From: Thraustochytrium sp. TN22
Taxonomy: Eukaryota; Sar; Bigyra; Thraustochytrida; Thraustochytriidae
Direction of reading: 5' to 3'
NCBI GenBank assembly: GCA_013306675.1
Contig: JABLUY010000099.1
Location: forward strand, 1-64,000
DNA length: 64,000 bases
Position 1 is the stretch's first letter. Each line of letters begins with the position of its first letter. A program made the translations under genes and the position numbers. The notes beneath the pieces were generated by a model. That model was not told where the DNA came from. It worked only from the letters and a program-made list of their open reading frames with translations, and did not search any database. Shown here in pieces: positions 1 through 11,580 of the stretch.

Positions 1-1133
1 GCGCCGCGCCCCGCCCCGCGCCGCCCCGCGCCGCCCGGCGGCCGCCGCCGCGCCGCCCGCTGCGCCTCTGCCGCGCGCTGCGCCTCTGCCGCGCGCCGGC
101 CGCCCTCCCGCCGCGCGCGCGCGTTGAGCCTGAGACCGAGACGAGCCGAGCCGGCCGAGACGAGGACGGGAGCGAGAGAGAGAGCGAGGGCGAGCGAGGC
201 TCGCGGCGAATCCCGCGCTGCCGGGTTTCGCCGCGCCGGGCAGCAACCATCTCGAGCACGCTCGACTCGGAGGCCGGCCACGCGCCGAGGAAGGATGCCC
301 GGATGCCGCGTGCTCAAAAGGCGGAGGACACCGCGATGATGATGGATCGTTTTAAATCATCGTTTGCGTGAGTTGGGTGGTGCTTGGTGTGGGACAGGCA
401 CAGAGGTCAAGGTCGGCTGCTCGCGGTCAGGGACGCGCTCTCCAAGAATGTTGCAAGCGAAGAAAGCCTGGGAAGCAGGGTTTGACGGTGACCTGGTGCA
501 CGCTTAGCGGTTTTGGTGAGGCGGACGACTCGCCTCCTGGCGCCTGCGATTCTGTGTCCACCAAGAAGAAGAACCTACCATTCTCGCCTTGGAGGAAAGT
601 CGCTCACATCAAGTAGCGCCGCTCGAGATCTTCGTCTCCGACGCAAGTTCTATCGCCTGGTTCTCCTCTCGATAAGCTAGCTAGAGCTATCTATAGCTCG
701 CTAGCTAGCTAGCTAGAGGTCCTGGCGCGATTCTCCAGGTGCTCGAAGAAGCCTCGAAGAGAAGTCGCAGGGGTCATCACAACCCTTCACGGTTCTGCTC
801 CGAGACCCAGACCTCGCATTGCACCACGGCGCCACCAGGCGCCGTGCATCGCGCTCGCGAGGCTGGAAAGGTCTGGCCTGGCGCTGGCCAGGCCGGGCCC
901 GAGCTGCTTGCACGGGCAGGCGCTCGCCTCCAAGTCCACGTCCGCGAAAGTGGCGCGGCGCCAGCCAGCCAGCTCCGGCGCCGCGCGCGCAGCTCGGCTG
1001 CCAAGTGCGCAGAGCACGAAGCGCGGCGGCGGCGGCGGCGCGAGGTCGGGCGCGGCGGAGAGGGCCCCGGCCGCAGCGCGGGAGGCGAGGCGCGGCGAGA
1101 GGTGCGGCGAGCCGTGGCGTGGCGTGGAGCAAG
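1..1133. other. Upstream non-coding region with GC-rich repeats
   Basis: The first 120 bases are almost pure G/C (repeated gccgcgcc units). The short open frames at 124-339 and 368-616 are low-complexity, lack an ATG at their first codon and look random. A palindromic CTAG cluster lies at 676-716. Bases 740-1133 are the likely promoter and 5' leader of the HCCS gene. No gene is supported here. Confidence 0.6.
676..716. repeat. GCTAGC/CTAG palindromic cluster
   Basis: Repeated gctag/ctag units spanning about 40 bases, ending about 420 bp upstream of the HCCS start codon. The same kind of cluster recurs at 13078-13132, 20790-20830, 23825-23840, 31456-31492 and 39308-39320. Confidence 0.8.
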
Positions 1134-1168
1134 ATGGGCGGCTGCCCGGTCGATCATGGCCAGCTGCA

Positions 1169-1209
<41 letters not shown>

Positions 1210-1988
1210 GCCAGTGCCCGGTGCCGTCGGAACCCGCGGCGCGCGAGGCGTTCATGAAGGCGGCGGCGAGCGTGAAGGAGAACGGTGTGGAGCTGGATAA
1301 CCGCAACATGATGCCCAAAGTAGCGGAGCAAAAGCCGTGGCCGGGGCAGCGGTACGCGCTGTCGACGAACCGCGTGGAGTCCGTGATCCCCAAGGGCGAG
1401 TTCACGCCGGAGCACCAGAACAACACGCGCGAGAGCAGCTCGTGGGTGTACCCGTCGGAGCAGCAGTTCTACAACGCCATGAAGCGCAAGGGCTGGGAGC
1501 CGCGCGAGGAGGACATGCGCATCGTGCTGGCCATTCACAATCACGTCAACGACAAGGCATGGAGCGAGGTCATGAAGTGGGAGGCCATGCACCCGGAGTG
1601 CGACTGCCCGACGCTCGTGCGCTTCATGGGCAAGCCCAAGAATCTGAGCCCCAAGGCCACTGTGCGCTCCTTCTTCGGCTACGCCAAGCCCTTTGACCGC
1701 CACGACTGGATTGTCGACCGCTGTGGCACTCAGGTGCGCTACGTGATCGACTTTTATCAGGGCGCCTCCACGGGCCGCCCGGGCGAGGTCGTCTCCATGT
1801 ACCTGGACGCGCGCCCGGCCATCGACTCGGTTGGCGCGGTCGTGGACCGTGCGCGCATGCAGTTCCGCGACATTTTCAAGAACCCGTTCGCCGCCTCGGG
1901 TGCCGCGGCGGGCGCTTCTGCTTCTGGCGCCCCGGCTGCTGCAGGGGCTGCTGACGCTGGTGCACCTGTGCCGCAGCCGGCCAAGTGA
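1134..1988 (+). CDS. HCCS: Holocytochrome c synthase (cytochrome c heme lyase)
   Basis: This 284-residue protein covalently attaches heme to apocytochrome c in the mitochondrial intermembrane space. The body carries family signatures: the VYPSEQQFYNAMKRKGW stretch, the HNHVN motif (H135, H137) matching the region of the heme-ligating histidine in HCCS, the RFMGKPKNLSPKA stretch, and the RHDWIVDRCG...RYVIDFY block. The N-terminus has two CPV heme-regulatory motifs, at residues 4-6 and 28-30, separated by a 12-glutamine tract (residues 14-25). The start is the first ATG in frame; the open frame upstream begins only with TTG. Length fits the family. The gene converges on the RGS gene about 250 bp downstream. 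Identification is very secure. Confidence 0.97.
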
Positions 1989-2238
1989 ATCTGGAGGGGG
2001 GTTGGGTTGCGTGCGCTTGGAGCCGGTAATTGATTTGACAGAGCGCGCGTTCGCGGTGTGAGCACAGTGATGACGATGATCGCTCGTGGACGCACAGGCG
2101 CAGCAGGTCTGGTGCTCGCGGCGTCGTCTACCGTATTCTCTTTTGCACAGGTACATGATGATCTTCTCTTTTTTTTTCCCTCTCTCTCTCTCTGTTCTTT
2201 TTTTCTTTCCTCTCCGCCGAGCTGAGTTCTTGGGCATC

Positions 2239-3699
2239 TTATTCTACAGCGAGGCGCACCTCAAGATCGTCGTCAATCTCCTCGTCGTCAGCGGCAGCGA
2301 CGTCCGCGCTGCTACCGGCGGCGCTGTCACTTGGGGGTGCTGATGGGGACGAGGGCGCCGGCATCGGCACCGAGACGGACGAGGAGCTGCCGCCCAGCAG
2401 AGCGGCGGCCGGTGCGACGGCGGGCTGGTCCCCAACGCTCTTGTTGGTGAGGTGCTCGATGAACTCGCCGTAAAAGTTGACATTCATGAGGCGGAAGATC
2501 TCGACCTTGGCGGCCTCAAAGGTGCCGGCGCTGAAGATCGGGTTCTCGTCCGCCGACTTGACACTGCGCTCGTACAGGCGCATGAGCTCAGTGCGCAGCG
2601 TGTGCGCAAGGTTGACCTCCGAGGTAGCGTGGTGCGAGACAAAGGTCTCGACGATCATGCGCGCCTCCTGCTCGCGCGCCTCCGGGGAGGCGGTCGGGTT
2701 CTCCCAGAGCTCCTCGTAGCGCACAAGGGCGTCCCAGAAGAGGATGTTCTCGGCGGCGAACTTGCTCTTGCAATAAGCAAAGAACTTGGCCCTTGCCGTG
2801 CGGTCCGCCAGCACGTTCTCCAGCGAGGAGTACTCCTCTGGCAGCTCCTCGACATCGTCCATCTTGGTCGGCTTGGGCGGCGTGTACTTGGCCTTCTTGA
2901 CCTTGGCGCGCGCGGCCGACTTGTTCGTCTTGGTGTTGTTCGTCTTGGTGTTGTTGGTCGTCGTGTCGTCCTTGGTCGGGTTCGTGCCGCGTTGAGACTC
3001 CACGTGCTCGCGCGTGAGGTCATCCTTGCGCTGCTTCTCCTCGCCGCGCTCGTGCAGCTTGATCTTGATGGTGGTCAGAAATGCCGTCAACACGAGCACG
3101 ATCACCGTGATGTTGTTAAAGATGCTCAGACTGTTGGTGTAGTCCACGTGCGAGACGCAGACACTGTCCTCACAGAACAGCGTCAGCTCGCAGTCCACGT
3201 CGCGCCGGCACGTCTTGCCCTCGCCGCACTGGTTGCAGAACGGGCCGCCGCAGTCCACGTCCGACTCGCCGGACGCCAGATTGTCGAGCATCCAGATCGA
3301 CGAGAGCTCGCCGTCATCGCACTCAAGGGAAGAGCCCGTCATGTACGTGTGCGTGGAGCAAATGTAGGCGATTGTGTGCGCGAAGGTGCTCAGTTCCGGG
3401 TCCGAGCAGTTGAACGGCAGCAACGCGCACGTCTCCGGAGGGATCGTCGTGCCTTTCTTCGGGGCCAGCACATCTAGCGCATCATCCCGGCAAGACTCCA
3501 TGAAGCCAATCACAGTCCTGTCCTTGCACAGCGCGCACTCCTCTTCCTGGGTCTCCTCTGTGGAGTGCTCGCACAGGGCTAGCTGTCCCACGTACGCCAG
3601 CAGGTCCTCCGCCTCCGGGCAGTAATACGCCGAGGCCAGCTGTAGCAGCACGCAGGCCACCACGGCGCATAGCGCAACGCGCGACATGCGGGCGGGCAT
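2239..3699 (-). CDS. Single-span membrane protein with cysteine-rich ectodomain and cytoplasmic RGS domain
   Basis: About 486 residues. A secretory signal peptide (basic start, hydrophobic core, cleavage near LASA-YY) covers about residues 1-24. The ectodomain of about 165 residues is rich in cysteines and contains a compact module with the pattern DVDCGG-x-x-C-x-x-C-x-x-GKTC. One membrane span follows at about 191-212 (ITVIVLVLTAFLTTI), then a basic Lys/Thr/Asn-rich linker. An RGS domain lies at about 285-415; its EEYSSLENVLADRTARAKFF and AAENILFWDALVRYEEL segments are diagnostic. The tail is acidic. RGS domains accelerate GTP hydrolysis on G-alpha, so by inference an extracellular cue modulates G-protein signalling at the membrane. 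Start: ATG at 3699 or the ATG four codons later; upstream frame has only TTG. It is not the seven-span plant RGS1 architecture. No exact orthologue is recognised. Confidence 0.9.
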   Translation of the reverse strand: MPARMSRVALCAVVACVLLQLASAYYCPEAEDLLAYVGQLALCEHSTEETQEEECALCKDRTVIGFMESCRDDALDVLAPKKGTTIPPETCALLPFNCSDPELSTFAHTIAYICSTHTYMTGSSLECDDGELSSIWMLDNLASGESDVDCGGPFCNQCGEGKTCRRDVDCELTLFCEDSVCVSHVDYTNSLSIFNNITVIVLVLTAFLTTIKIKLHERGEEKQRKDDLTREHVESQRGTNPTKDDTTTNNTKTNNTKTNKSAARAKVKKAKYTPPKPTKMDDVEELPEEYSSLENVLADRTARAKFFAYCKSKFAAENILFWDALVRYEELWENPTASPEAREQEARMIVETFVSHHATSEVNLAHTLRTELMRLYERSVKSADENPIFSAGTFEAAKVEIFRLMNVNFYGEFIEHLTNKSVGDQPAVAPAAALLGGSSSSVSVPMPAPSSPSAPPSDSAAGSSADVAAADDEEIDDDLEVRLAVE

Positions 3700-5416
3700 C
3701 ACGCTCGCTCCCGAGGTCTGCTGATTCACGTTCCAACTCTGCTGGCGCCAGGCCGAGCCGAGCCAACGAGCCGGGTCGAGCCGAGCCGAGCCGAGCCGAG
3801 CCGAGCCAAGCCAAATCAAGCCAAGCCGGCTTGCGCTCGCTTGTCCGCTCGCTCAATTGGTCCGTACTGCACTACGACATTGCACTGCATTGGACTGCGC
3901 AGACCTACACGGCCCAGCTCCTTCCTTTCTTGGTCCACCCCATATCCGCCCTCCCTGACTCTTCGAGGGTCACGCGCCGAGCCTTGCAAAGGCAGAGGCC
4001 GCCATGCGGCGCGATACGATCGATCGACCTTCTCCCCCGGGGCGCAGTTTGGGACGCACTTCTGTGCCACGCCCTTTGGCCCTCGTGCCGGCCGCGCGCG
4101 CCCTCAGCTCGCAGCCAAGACAAACAAAGCGAAGTAAAGCGAGGCGATTCGAGGCGAGGCGAGGCGAAGCGAGGCGAGGAGGGGCGAGCCGCGCGCAGCC
4201 GAGCCGCGCGCAGCCGAGCCACGCCGACTCGAAGTTGAGGCCACCTAGCTCGTAGCAAGGCAAATGCGAACCAAGACAGTGGGCCGGACTCTGAGCACGG
4301 GTCTCCATTGACCCTAACGGTCGCCGGTCTCGGCGCTGACTCGGAGGAGAGGTGCCCTGAGACAACAGGCCGGCAGGTCGCAGGGCGTAACTTACGTACT
4401 GCAAGCAAGCGAGGGCGAATGCGAGCAAGGCATTGACTGTAAAGGGTAAAGCTGGCAAGCGCCAGCACAGCTCTGCTCCGAAGTGCTGGGAGGGTCGGTC
4501 CTAGCTTCGGGCCGAGGTTCTCCGCCGCTACTTTTGAGCAAGAAGGAAAGGAGTCAGTCCTGCGTGGACGTGGAGCCGGGGGTTGCATGAGATAGAAGTG
4601 GTCCGCCTCTCGTTCGTGCCTCCCAGCTCTGATCAGAGAGCGCGCCCGCGCGCGTGGTTGAGCGAGTTTAGCCTCAAGGCTGCGGACCACGTCCAGCAAG
4701 CGCTGCCAAGGTGAATTCAAGATTGCGACAAGGCCGAAAGCGCGCACAACCTCAGACGCGCTAACTATCTTAACCTTAGCTTAGCTCGAGCCTCTTCAGG
4801 CTCTCCTAGCTAGTGAGCGCCCCGAGAGCCCGGCCACGGCTCGACGCGCGGCCTTCCTCCCCCTCCGGCCCGTGGCGGCTTCCTTACCACGGTCCCAGTC
4901 TCCTGGAGCCCGTCGCACTCCTCCTCCACTCGCGGCTCCTCCATCTTCTAATCAGCCACCAGGGCCTCGCTCGCCTGGCCGCCCGATTCAACATGAAAAC
5001 CTGACAGGCCTTCCTCTTGACCCTGATGGTGACCGGAGGGCGGGTGTGCGCCCGCACACCGGTCCTCGCGCACGCGCGCACGTCCGCGCGGGGGTTCCTC
5101 TCGGTTCCGTCGGTGCGTTCCGCACGAAGCTTCGGACTCCTTCCTTGCCTCGTCGCGCCTCGCGCTCGCCGCTCTCGAGGCCGGCGCTCGGCGGCGGCCA
5201 GACCCGGAGCCCGCGGCGCGCAGAGCGGAGGCGAGCGTCGGCGCGAGCCCGCCGCGTCGCTGGTGCCCGCTGGCCCGCGCGAGCAGAGCAGAGCGGAGCG
5301 GAGCGAAGCAGGAGCGCGCGAGCCTGCGCAGCGCGAGCGGCTCGCGGACGTTGGAGAAGAAGGAGGAGGAGAACGGGGCCGCGGCGGCGCAGGCGTACGA
5401 GCTCGGCGGCGGCAGC
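3700..5416. other. Divergent intergenic region between RGS and USP14 genes
   Basis: About 1.7 kb with both promoters. It holds short tandem repeats (ccgag units near 3770-3805, aggcg units near 4140-4180, gcaga/gcgga units near 5280-5305) and a small ctagctag element at 4806-4814. Open frames here are repeat-driven and lack convincing protein composition. Confidence 0.6.
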
Positions 5417-6919
5417 ATGGGCAGGTTCGCGGTGCGCGTGAAGTGGAACAAGCAGACGTTTGAGGATGTTCTGGTGGACACGGACGAGGGCCCCGGGGCG
5501 TTCAAGGAGACGCTGTACCAGCTGACGGGCGTGCCGGTGGACCGGCAAAAGGTCATGTGCAAGGGCGTGATCAAGGGCACGCTCAAGGACGACATGGACA
5601 TGGGCGCCATGCCCTGGAAGGACGGCGCGCTGGTGGCCATGATGGGAACGAGCACCGGCATCCCCAAGCCGCCCGCGGAGGACGTGCGCTTCGTGGAGGA
5701 CATGACGACGTCTGAGAAGCAGAAGGTGGCGGCGGCCGACCCGCCCGGCCTGGTGAACCTGGGCAACACGTGCTACATGAACAGCACGCTGCAGTGTCTG
5801 CGCGTCATCCCGGAGCTGCGCGACGCGCTGGACGCCTCGCCGCTCAACGCCGGCAGCGGCGACGTGAGCGAGGCCATGACTGTGGCGCTGCGCGACCTGT
5901 ACCACCAGATGGATGACTCCGCCGACGATGTGACGCCCATGGGCTTCGTGCAGGCCATGCGCCTCACCTTCCCGCAGTTTGCGCAGACCACGCCGCGCGG
6001 CGGCTACGCGCAGCAGGACGTGGACGAGTTCTACAACGAGCTCATGCAGGTGCTGTCCACGAAGCTCACCAACGGCGGCAACTTTGCGCTGGGCGGCAAG
6101 TCCAACGCGGTCGCCGCGCTCTTCGACATTGAGTTCTCCACCGAGCTCCGCTGCGTCGAGACCGATGACGAGGACATCGTGCGCGGCTCCGACACCCAGC
6201 GCCGCCTGCAGTGCAACATCACCGCGGACGTCGGCACTCTGGAGGAGGGTCTCAAGCTCGGCATGGAGTCCGAGCTCGAGAAGCAGTCCCCGGTCCTCGG
6301 CCGCAACGCGCTTTGGAAGCAGACCAGCCGCATCCACAAGCTGCCCAAGTATCTCGTCGTGCAGTTCAACCGCTTCTTCTGGAAGCGCACGCCCAACTCC
6401 ATGGACCACGAGGGCGTTAACTGTAAGATCCTCAAGCCCGTCAAATTCTCCATGACGCTCGACATTTTCGAGTACTGCGATGACGACCTCCAGGCGCTCC
6501 TCTCCGGCCCGCGCCACGCTCACGCCAAGAAGCTCATGTCGCGCGGTCGCGACTCCGCCGCCGCTGACGGCACTGCCGACGAGATGGACGCCGAGGAGGA
6601 CGATCCCGACATCCAGGCTGCCCTCCAGATGTCCATGCAGGCCGACCCGGAGGGCCATCCGGGCATTGGCGTCCCGGACGACTTCCGCGGCGTCTACGAG
6701 CTCTTCGGCGTCATTACGCACAAGGGTCGTGCCTCCGACAGCGGCCATTACATGAGCTGGGTCAAGCAGAAGGACGCGCCGGACTCCTGGATTGTCTTTG
6801 ACGACGAGGTCCCCTCGCGCTGCACGTCCGACGACGTTGCCAAGCTCTACGGTGGTGGCGACTACGACATGAACTACGTTTGCTTCTACCGCGTCCCGGA
6901 CGATCAGGATGCCATCTGA
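5417..6919 (+). CDS. USP14: Ubiquitin carboxyl-terminal hydrolase 14 / Ubp6 (proteasome-associated deubiquitinase)
   Basis: 500 residues, close to human USP14 (494) and yeast Ubp6 (499). An N-terminal ubiquitin-like domain spans about residues 2-78; in this family it docks on the proteasome base. The USP catalytic domain follows. The Cys box GLVNLGNTCYMNSTLQCL puts the nucleophile at C119. The His box SDSGHYMSW gives H444, and WIVFDDE near 458-464 supplies the acidic residue. QQDVDEFYNELMQVL is the QQD box. The protein trims ubiquitin chains from proteasome substrates. Start: the ATG before GRFAVRVKW, because the open frame upstream begins with TTG and is low complexity. All catalytic residues are present. 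Confidence 0.96.
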   Translation: MGRFAVRVKWNKQTFEDVLVDTDEGPGAFKETLYQLTGVPVDRQKVMCKGVIKGTLKDDMDMGAMPWKDGALVAMMGTSTGIPKPPAEDVRFVEDMTTSEKQKVAAADPPGLVNLGNTCYMNSTLQCLRVIPELRDALDASPLNAGSGDVSEAMTVALRDLYHQMDDSADDVTPMGFVQAMRLTFPQFAQTTPRGGYAQQDVDEFYNELMQVLSTKLTNGGNFALGGKSNAVAALFDIEFSTELRCVETDDEDIVRGSDTQRRLQCNITADVGTLEEGLKLGMESELEKQSPVLGRNALWKQTSRIHKLPKYLVVQFNRFFWKRTPNSMDHEGVNCKILKPVKFSMTLDIFEYCDDDLQALLSGPRHAHAKKLMSRGRDSAAADGTADEMDAEEDDPDIQAALQMSMQADPEGHPGIGVPDDFRGVYELFGVITHKGRASDSGHYMSWVKQKDAPDSWIVFDDEVPSRCTSDDVAKLYGGGDYDMNYVCFYRVPDDQDAI

Positions 6920-7339
6920 TTCTCGAAGAACATCGAGAAGGAGGAGGAAAGAGAGAGAAAGGGAGGAGGGGGGGCGCGCGCGCGACTGAGAGGGGAAGAG
7001 GAAATGAACGTCAAGTATACGAGCCAAGCCAACCAACCAACCACCCGACGCGCGAGGGCGCCAACGTGCATGGGCGCCATGCCAACGCAGTCGGCTCGTT
7101 GGCTGCCTTTTGCCGAGTGAGCGATCCGGCTGTTTGCCCTGCCAAGATATGCTTTCCATTGAATGAATGCTTTTTTCGTTTTGATCTGCGCTTTCCTTGA
7201 TTGCTGCAGCTTCGCATAGGCCAAGCCCGTTCCTCGCGCGTGGCACAGTCGAAGCCAAAGGTCATGGTGACATGGTGGTACGTACAACCATGGTCAGTAA
7301 GACACACGCACACAAAGACTAACTTAGTTTCTACTTAGG
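6920..7339. other. Convergent intergenic region
   Basis: Shared 3' flank of USP14 (+) and the large unidentified gene (-). It has a purine-rich stretch just after the USP14 stop codon (6935-7010) and AT-richer sequence around 7140-7200. No gene is seen. Confidence 0.6.
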
Positions 7340-10300
7340 TCAAGCAAGCATTGCGCGCTTCTGAACGAGCAATCGGCCGAGGTCGCCCTGGCTCTCGTCG
7401 ACATTGTGGTCAAGCGAGGAACGCACGGTCTTGGCGAGGTGCGCAAAGGCCTTGGCGAGGCCTTGGAGAGCGCCGCCTTCGGAGGCGCGCTGCTCGGCTG
7501 CGCGGAGACTAGCGACGCCCTCGTCCCAGAGTGAGGCGTCGAGCACGCAGTTCGCGAGGTGGAGCTGCAGCACCTGCTGCTGAAGACCTGCGTCGACCGG
7601 TGCATCCGGGCGCGGAAGCCAGACCTCGTGCTCGAGACAAGCACGCAGAAATCGAATGGAGTGCACAAGGTTCTCCTGGGCGACCTCGTCCCAGGGCGCT
7701 TCCTCCACGAGGACCTCGTGAAGCGTCTCGCCAAGGAAGGCTGCGCCAAGTCCCAGGCTGAAGCCCAAGGCCGCGCGCTCCCCGCGCGCGTCCAGAGTCT
7801 CGCCGGGTTTCCCCGGACGCAGGTCGACGCGCAGGGCCGTGGCCGGGTCCCCTGTGTTAGCGAAGACCCGCAGCAGGGTTGGCGCCTCGTCCGTGCCTCG
7901 CACACCAACGGCGGGAAACACGTGCATACAGCGCTCGCCGTCGGCGGCGCGTTGCAGCGGCTCATGGGCAAGGCGCAGCACCTCGCGCGCGCTGTGGCCA
8001 GCGCGCGGCTGGCCGCTCCAGTCAACAGCCAGACCGGCCTCGACGCCGCTGCCCCCAGCTCCGTCGTCGAGCGCCAGTAGGCGCGGCAGATCGATGAGCG
8101 CAAGACGCGGGTCCGGCGCAAGCGCGAACCATGTCTCGCCATCAAAGGCCACCAGACGACGCGCCGGAACCCCGTGCAGACGTGCCGCGGCACCTTCGAG
8201 GGCCACAATGTGCGCGGCCGGCTCGAGCTCCACAAGGCGCTCCCACAACCCGGCAAGCGGCTCCCTGAGCGCGTCCTCGGCTGTGGCCAGCGCGACGGCC
8301 GCCAGGCGCGCGCAGTACTGCGCCGCCTCGCTCCCCTGGCCGTCGTCCTTCTCCTCGTCCTCCTTGAGACGCTGCACCTGCTCCGCGACGGCCTCGACAA
8401 GGTCCTCCACATCACGCACGAGCGCGTCCTGCCCGAGGTCGTCCAGGGCGCCGTGCAGCTGCAGGACAACACGCAGCTGGACGCCGACGACGCCCGGCAG
8501 AAGGCGCGCGACTGGCTTGCGTGCGGCCAGCCGACTCTGCGCCTCGGCATGCAGCTCGCAGGCCAGCTCGGTGAGGCGGATCTCGGGCCCGTCTGGCGCC
8601 GGGTAGCGGTGGCGGTGGCGCCCGCCGGCCCTCTGCGCCGACCGCGGGCTAGCGCTGCCGCCAGTGAGCGCCAGGACGAGCGCATCTGGGGCCGGGGACG
8701 TCGCGGCGGCCGCTGCAGCGACAGCCCCAGCGGCGCCCCCGTGGCGGCGGCGCAGCGTGAGCGTCGCGGGCGGCGGCACCCAGGGCCACCAGACGCTGGC
8801 CGGGGCTGCCCCGACGAGGCGCTCGACCGCCTCGTAGCGCAGAATGGCCGAGGTAGGGTCAAGCTGCATCGCCTTGACGAGCGCGCGCAGCGCGAAGAGG
8901 TCGTCCGTGAGCGCCTTGTCGATGCAGATGTCCTCGAGCGTGAGGATCCAGCGATCGAGCTCGCGGCGCGGCGTGCGCGCAAGCTCGAAGACACCCAGCT
9001 TGCACACGTCGCGCGCCGTCTGATCACAGCCGCCGGCGCGCGCCGCCAGCAGCACGTTGAGCACGCGCACGGCCTCGTCCACCACCTCGGGCGCGACGCC
9101 ACGGGTCGTGCAGATGCGCATGAGCCCGTGCGCCACGGGAGCTGCGAACCATGCGCGCGCGCGCCGCTCTCGCTCGGCACCGGCGGCGTCTTCTTCGGTC
9201 TGTGCGCCCATATAGGCCTGGAGGAAGCTAGTGACCAGCTCGCGAATTGTGAGCAGCGCCCAGCCGGCGTGCTCCGTGTCCTCCCAGCTCTGCGCCGCGA
9301 AGATGAGCAGGGCGAGCGCCGCGAGCCAAGTCTCGCGCGCGTCGGCATCCGTGGCGCCGTGCTGCGCAACGAGCAGCGTGATGAGCTGCGCCGCGACCTT
9401 GGCGAGATCCGTGGCCGAGAGCAGCGGGCCGGTGTAGGAGGAGAGATGCACGAGCATGCACTGAAAGACGCGGCGGGCGAGCGCGAGCTCATCGGCGTCG
9501 GCCGCCACGAGGGACTGCAGCAGGGTCATGCGCGCCGCGCCAATGCGCTCCTCCGGGTCCGGCGCCGGCTCGGTCGCGAAGAGCTGCAGCAGCGGTAGTG
9601 TGGCGGGCGAGACCATGGACTCGCCCACGCAGGTGAGACGCACGAGCTCGCGCACGAGCGGCCAGGACTCCTGCACGGCCCACGCCGGCGTCATGAGGCC
9701 GGCGTCCAGCTTGGACGGCACGCGCGGCGCGGCGCGCAGCGCGCGCAGGCGGGCCAGCAGGGAGACCAGGAGGGCGTCGAAGCCGTCGCCGCGGTCGTCC
9801 TCCTCGGCGCGCGCCGCGGCGGCCGCGACGGCCAGAGCCACAGCCGGGCGCACGAGGTGCAGCTGAACCCAGTCCTCGGCCGAGGGCTGGATGTCGACGC
9901 TCCACGCGAAGCCGTCGGTGTCGCGGAAGCGCTGCAAAAGGTGAGCGGCGCAGGCGAGCAGAAAGTCCGGCTGCGGGTCGGGCGAGGTCCGAGCGCGGGA
10001 GCCGGCGGCACCGGCGGCACCGGCGGTACTCGCGGCGCTGGCACCGCCGGCCATGGCCTCCACATGGCGCACGGAACGGTCCATGAGACGCACCAGCTCG
10101 CGCGCCAGTACGGAAGGGCTGCAACAGGCGAGGCAGACCGGGTAGAGGCGCGCAGCGCCCGCCCAGGCGAGATCTAGCTGCGAGGCGCGGCACACGAGCA
10201 CAAAGACGCGGTCCAGCGTGCCGCGAAGAAGCTCTGGTGCGCTCGAAGGCTCTTCGCGGCGCAGCAGCGCGAGCACGACGGCGCCCGTGGCCGCCACCAC

Positions 10301-11549
10301 GGCGGTGCGATCGCCGGGGCGCACGTCGGCCGCGCTATCGAGCGCCGCGCTGCGCGTCTGCGTGTTCTCCAGGATGCGCGCGAGGACCTGCAGCAGGCTG
10401 GCCAGGCAGGCCTCGGAGACGCGGTTCGCGATCCGCTGTGCGATCATGCTGACACCGAGCGCGTCAAAGGCAAGGCTGTCATCGGTGACTTTGGACAGGA
10501 CGAGAATGCAGAGCACGAGGAGGTCGGGCCGGCCCATGAGGAGGTCCACGAGGCTCTCCTCGTTGGCGTCCGCCAGGGCTTGCATGCGCGCGAGCGTCTC
10601 GGGCGCGCAGGCCGCCACGCGGTGCGGCTCGAGGTGCGGGATGAAGCGCACGGCCGCAGAGGCCGCCTGCAACTGCGGGTCCTCCGCCACGAGCGCGTCC
10701 GCCACGTCCGCCGGCACGCCCTCGCCGGCGGCCTGCCAGCCGATGATGGCCCACTCACGCGACGAGAGCGTGGCGAGCTTGTGGGCTGGCACGGGCGGCG
10801 CGCCGGCATCCTGCAGCGCGAGGTGGTCACGCACCACAAGGGCATCCTCTAGCAGCAGCCGCGGCTGGGTGGCGTTCTCGACGTGACCCATGAACTGCTC
10901 CCGCAGAAACTCTTGGTCCAGCGACGGCGTGAACCACACGCGGTTGTACTGCGCCGCGAAGTTGGACCGCGTCACGGTCCACTGCAGGCGCAGCCACACG
11001 CGGCAGCCGCCCAGGCTCACCACGTCGCGGTACGCCTCGCGCAGCTGGCACAGGCGGTGCTCGGTGCGCACGTCCAGCACCCAGACGCCCATGGCTGCGT
11101 CGCGCGCGCACCGGCGGCGCACCCACTCCGGCACGGCGGCGTCGTGAAGGCCGTCTGTCTTGCGCGCGCGCGCGCGCTCCTCGGCCGGCGTCGCCTGGCT
11201 GCTGCGGTCGAATTCGGAGTCCAGTTCAAGCCGCAGGCCTGGGTCGCCGCCCTCTTCCCGATCCTCATCCTCGTCCGTGTCCTCGTCCTCGTTGGGGCGA
11301 TGATTGAACCGCACGACGACAGCGGTCTCGGCAACGGCCGCCGTGGACGTGGTGTCCTCGAGCGCTAGAAGTAGAACGAGATCGTCGCAAAAGGCGTCCT
11401 CCTCGTCGTCTGCGAACGGGTTCCTGCGCACCGAGAGCATGACGCTGGCGGCCCTGTGCGCGTCCAGCACGGCATCCTGGCGCCCGCTCGCCTCGAGGCG
11501 GCCCACCTCGTCGTCGCGGTACGCGGACAGCCGCGCGACGCGGCCTTGA

Positions 11550-11580
<31 letters not shown>

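Noticed and set aside
124-339. Small open frame near the left edge
   Set aside because: Starts with a non-ATG codon, consists of Arg/Ala/Glu-rich low complexity driven by GC repeats.
4988-7258. Long minus-strand open frame antisense to USP14
   Set aside because: It mirrors the USP14 codons in a GC-rich genome, has shadow-like His/Arg/Val/Leu composition and no motif, while the plus strand encodes a complete enzyme.
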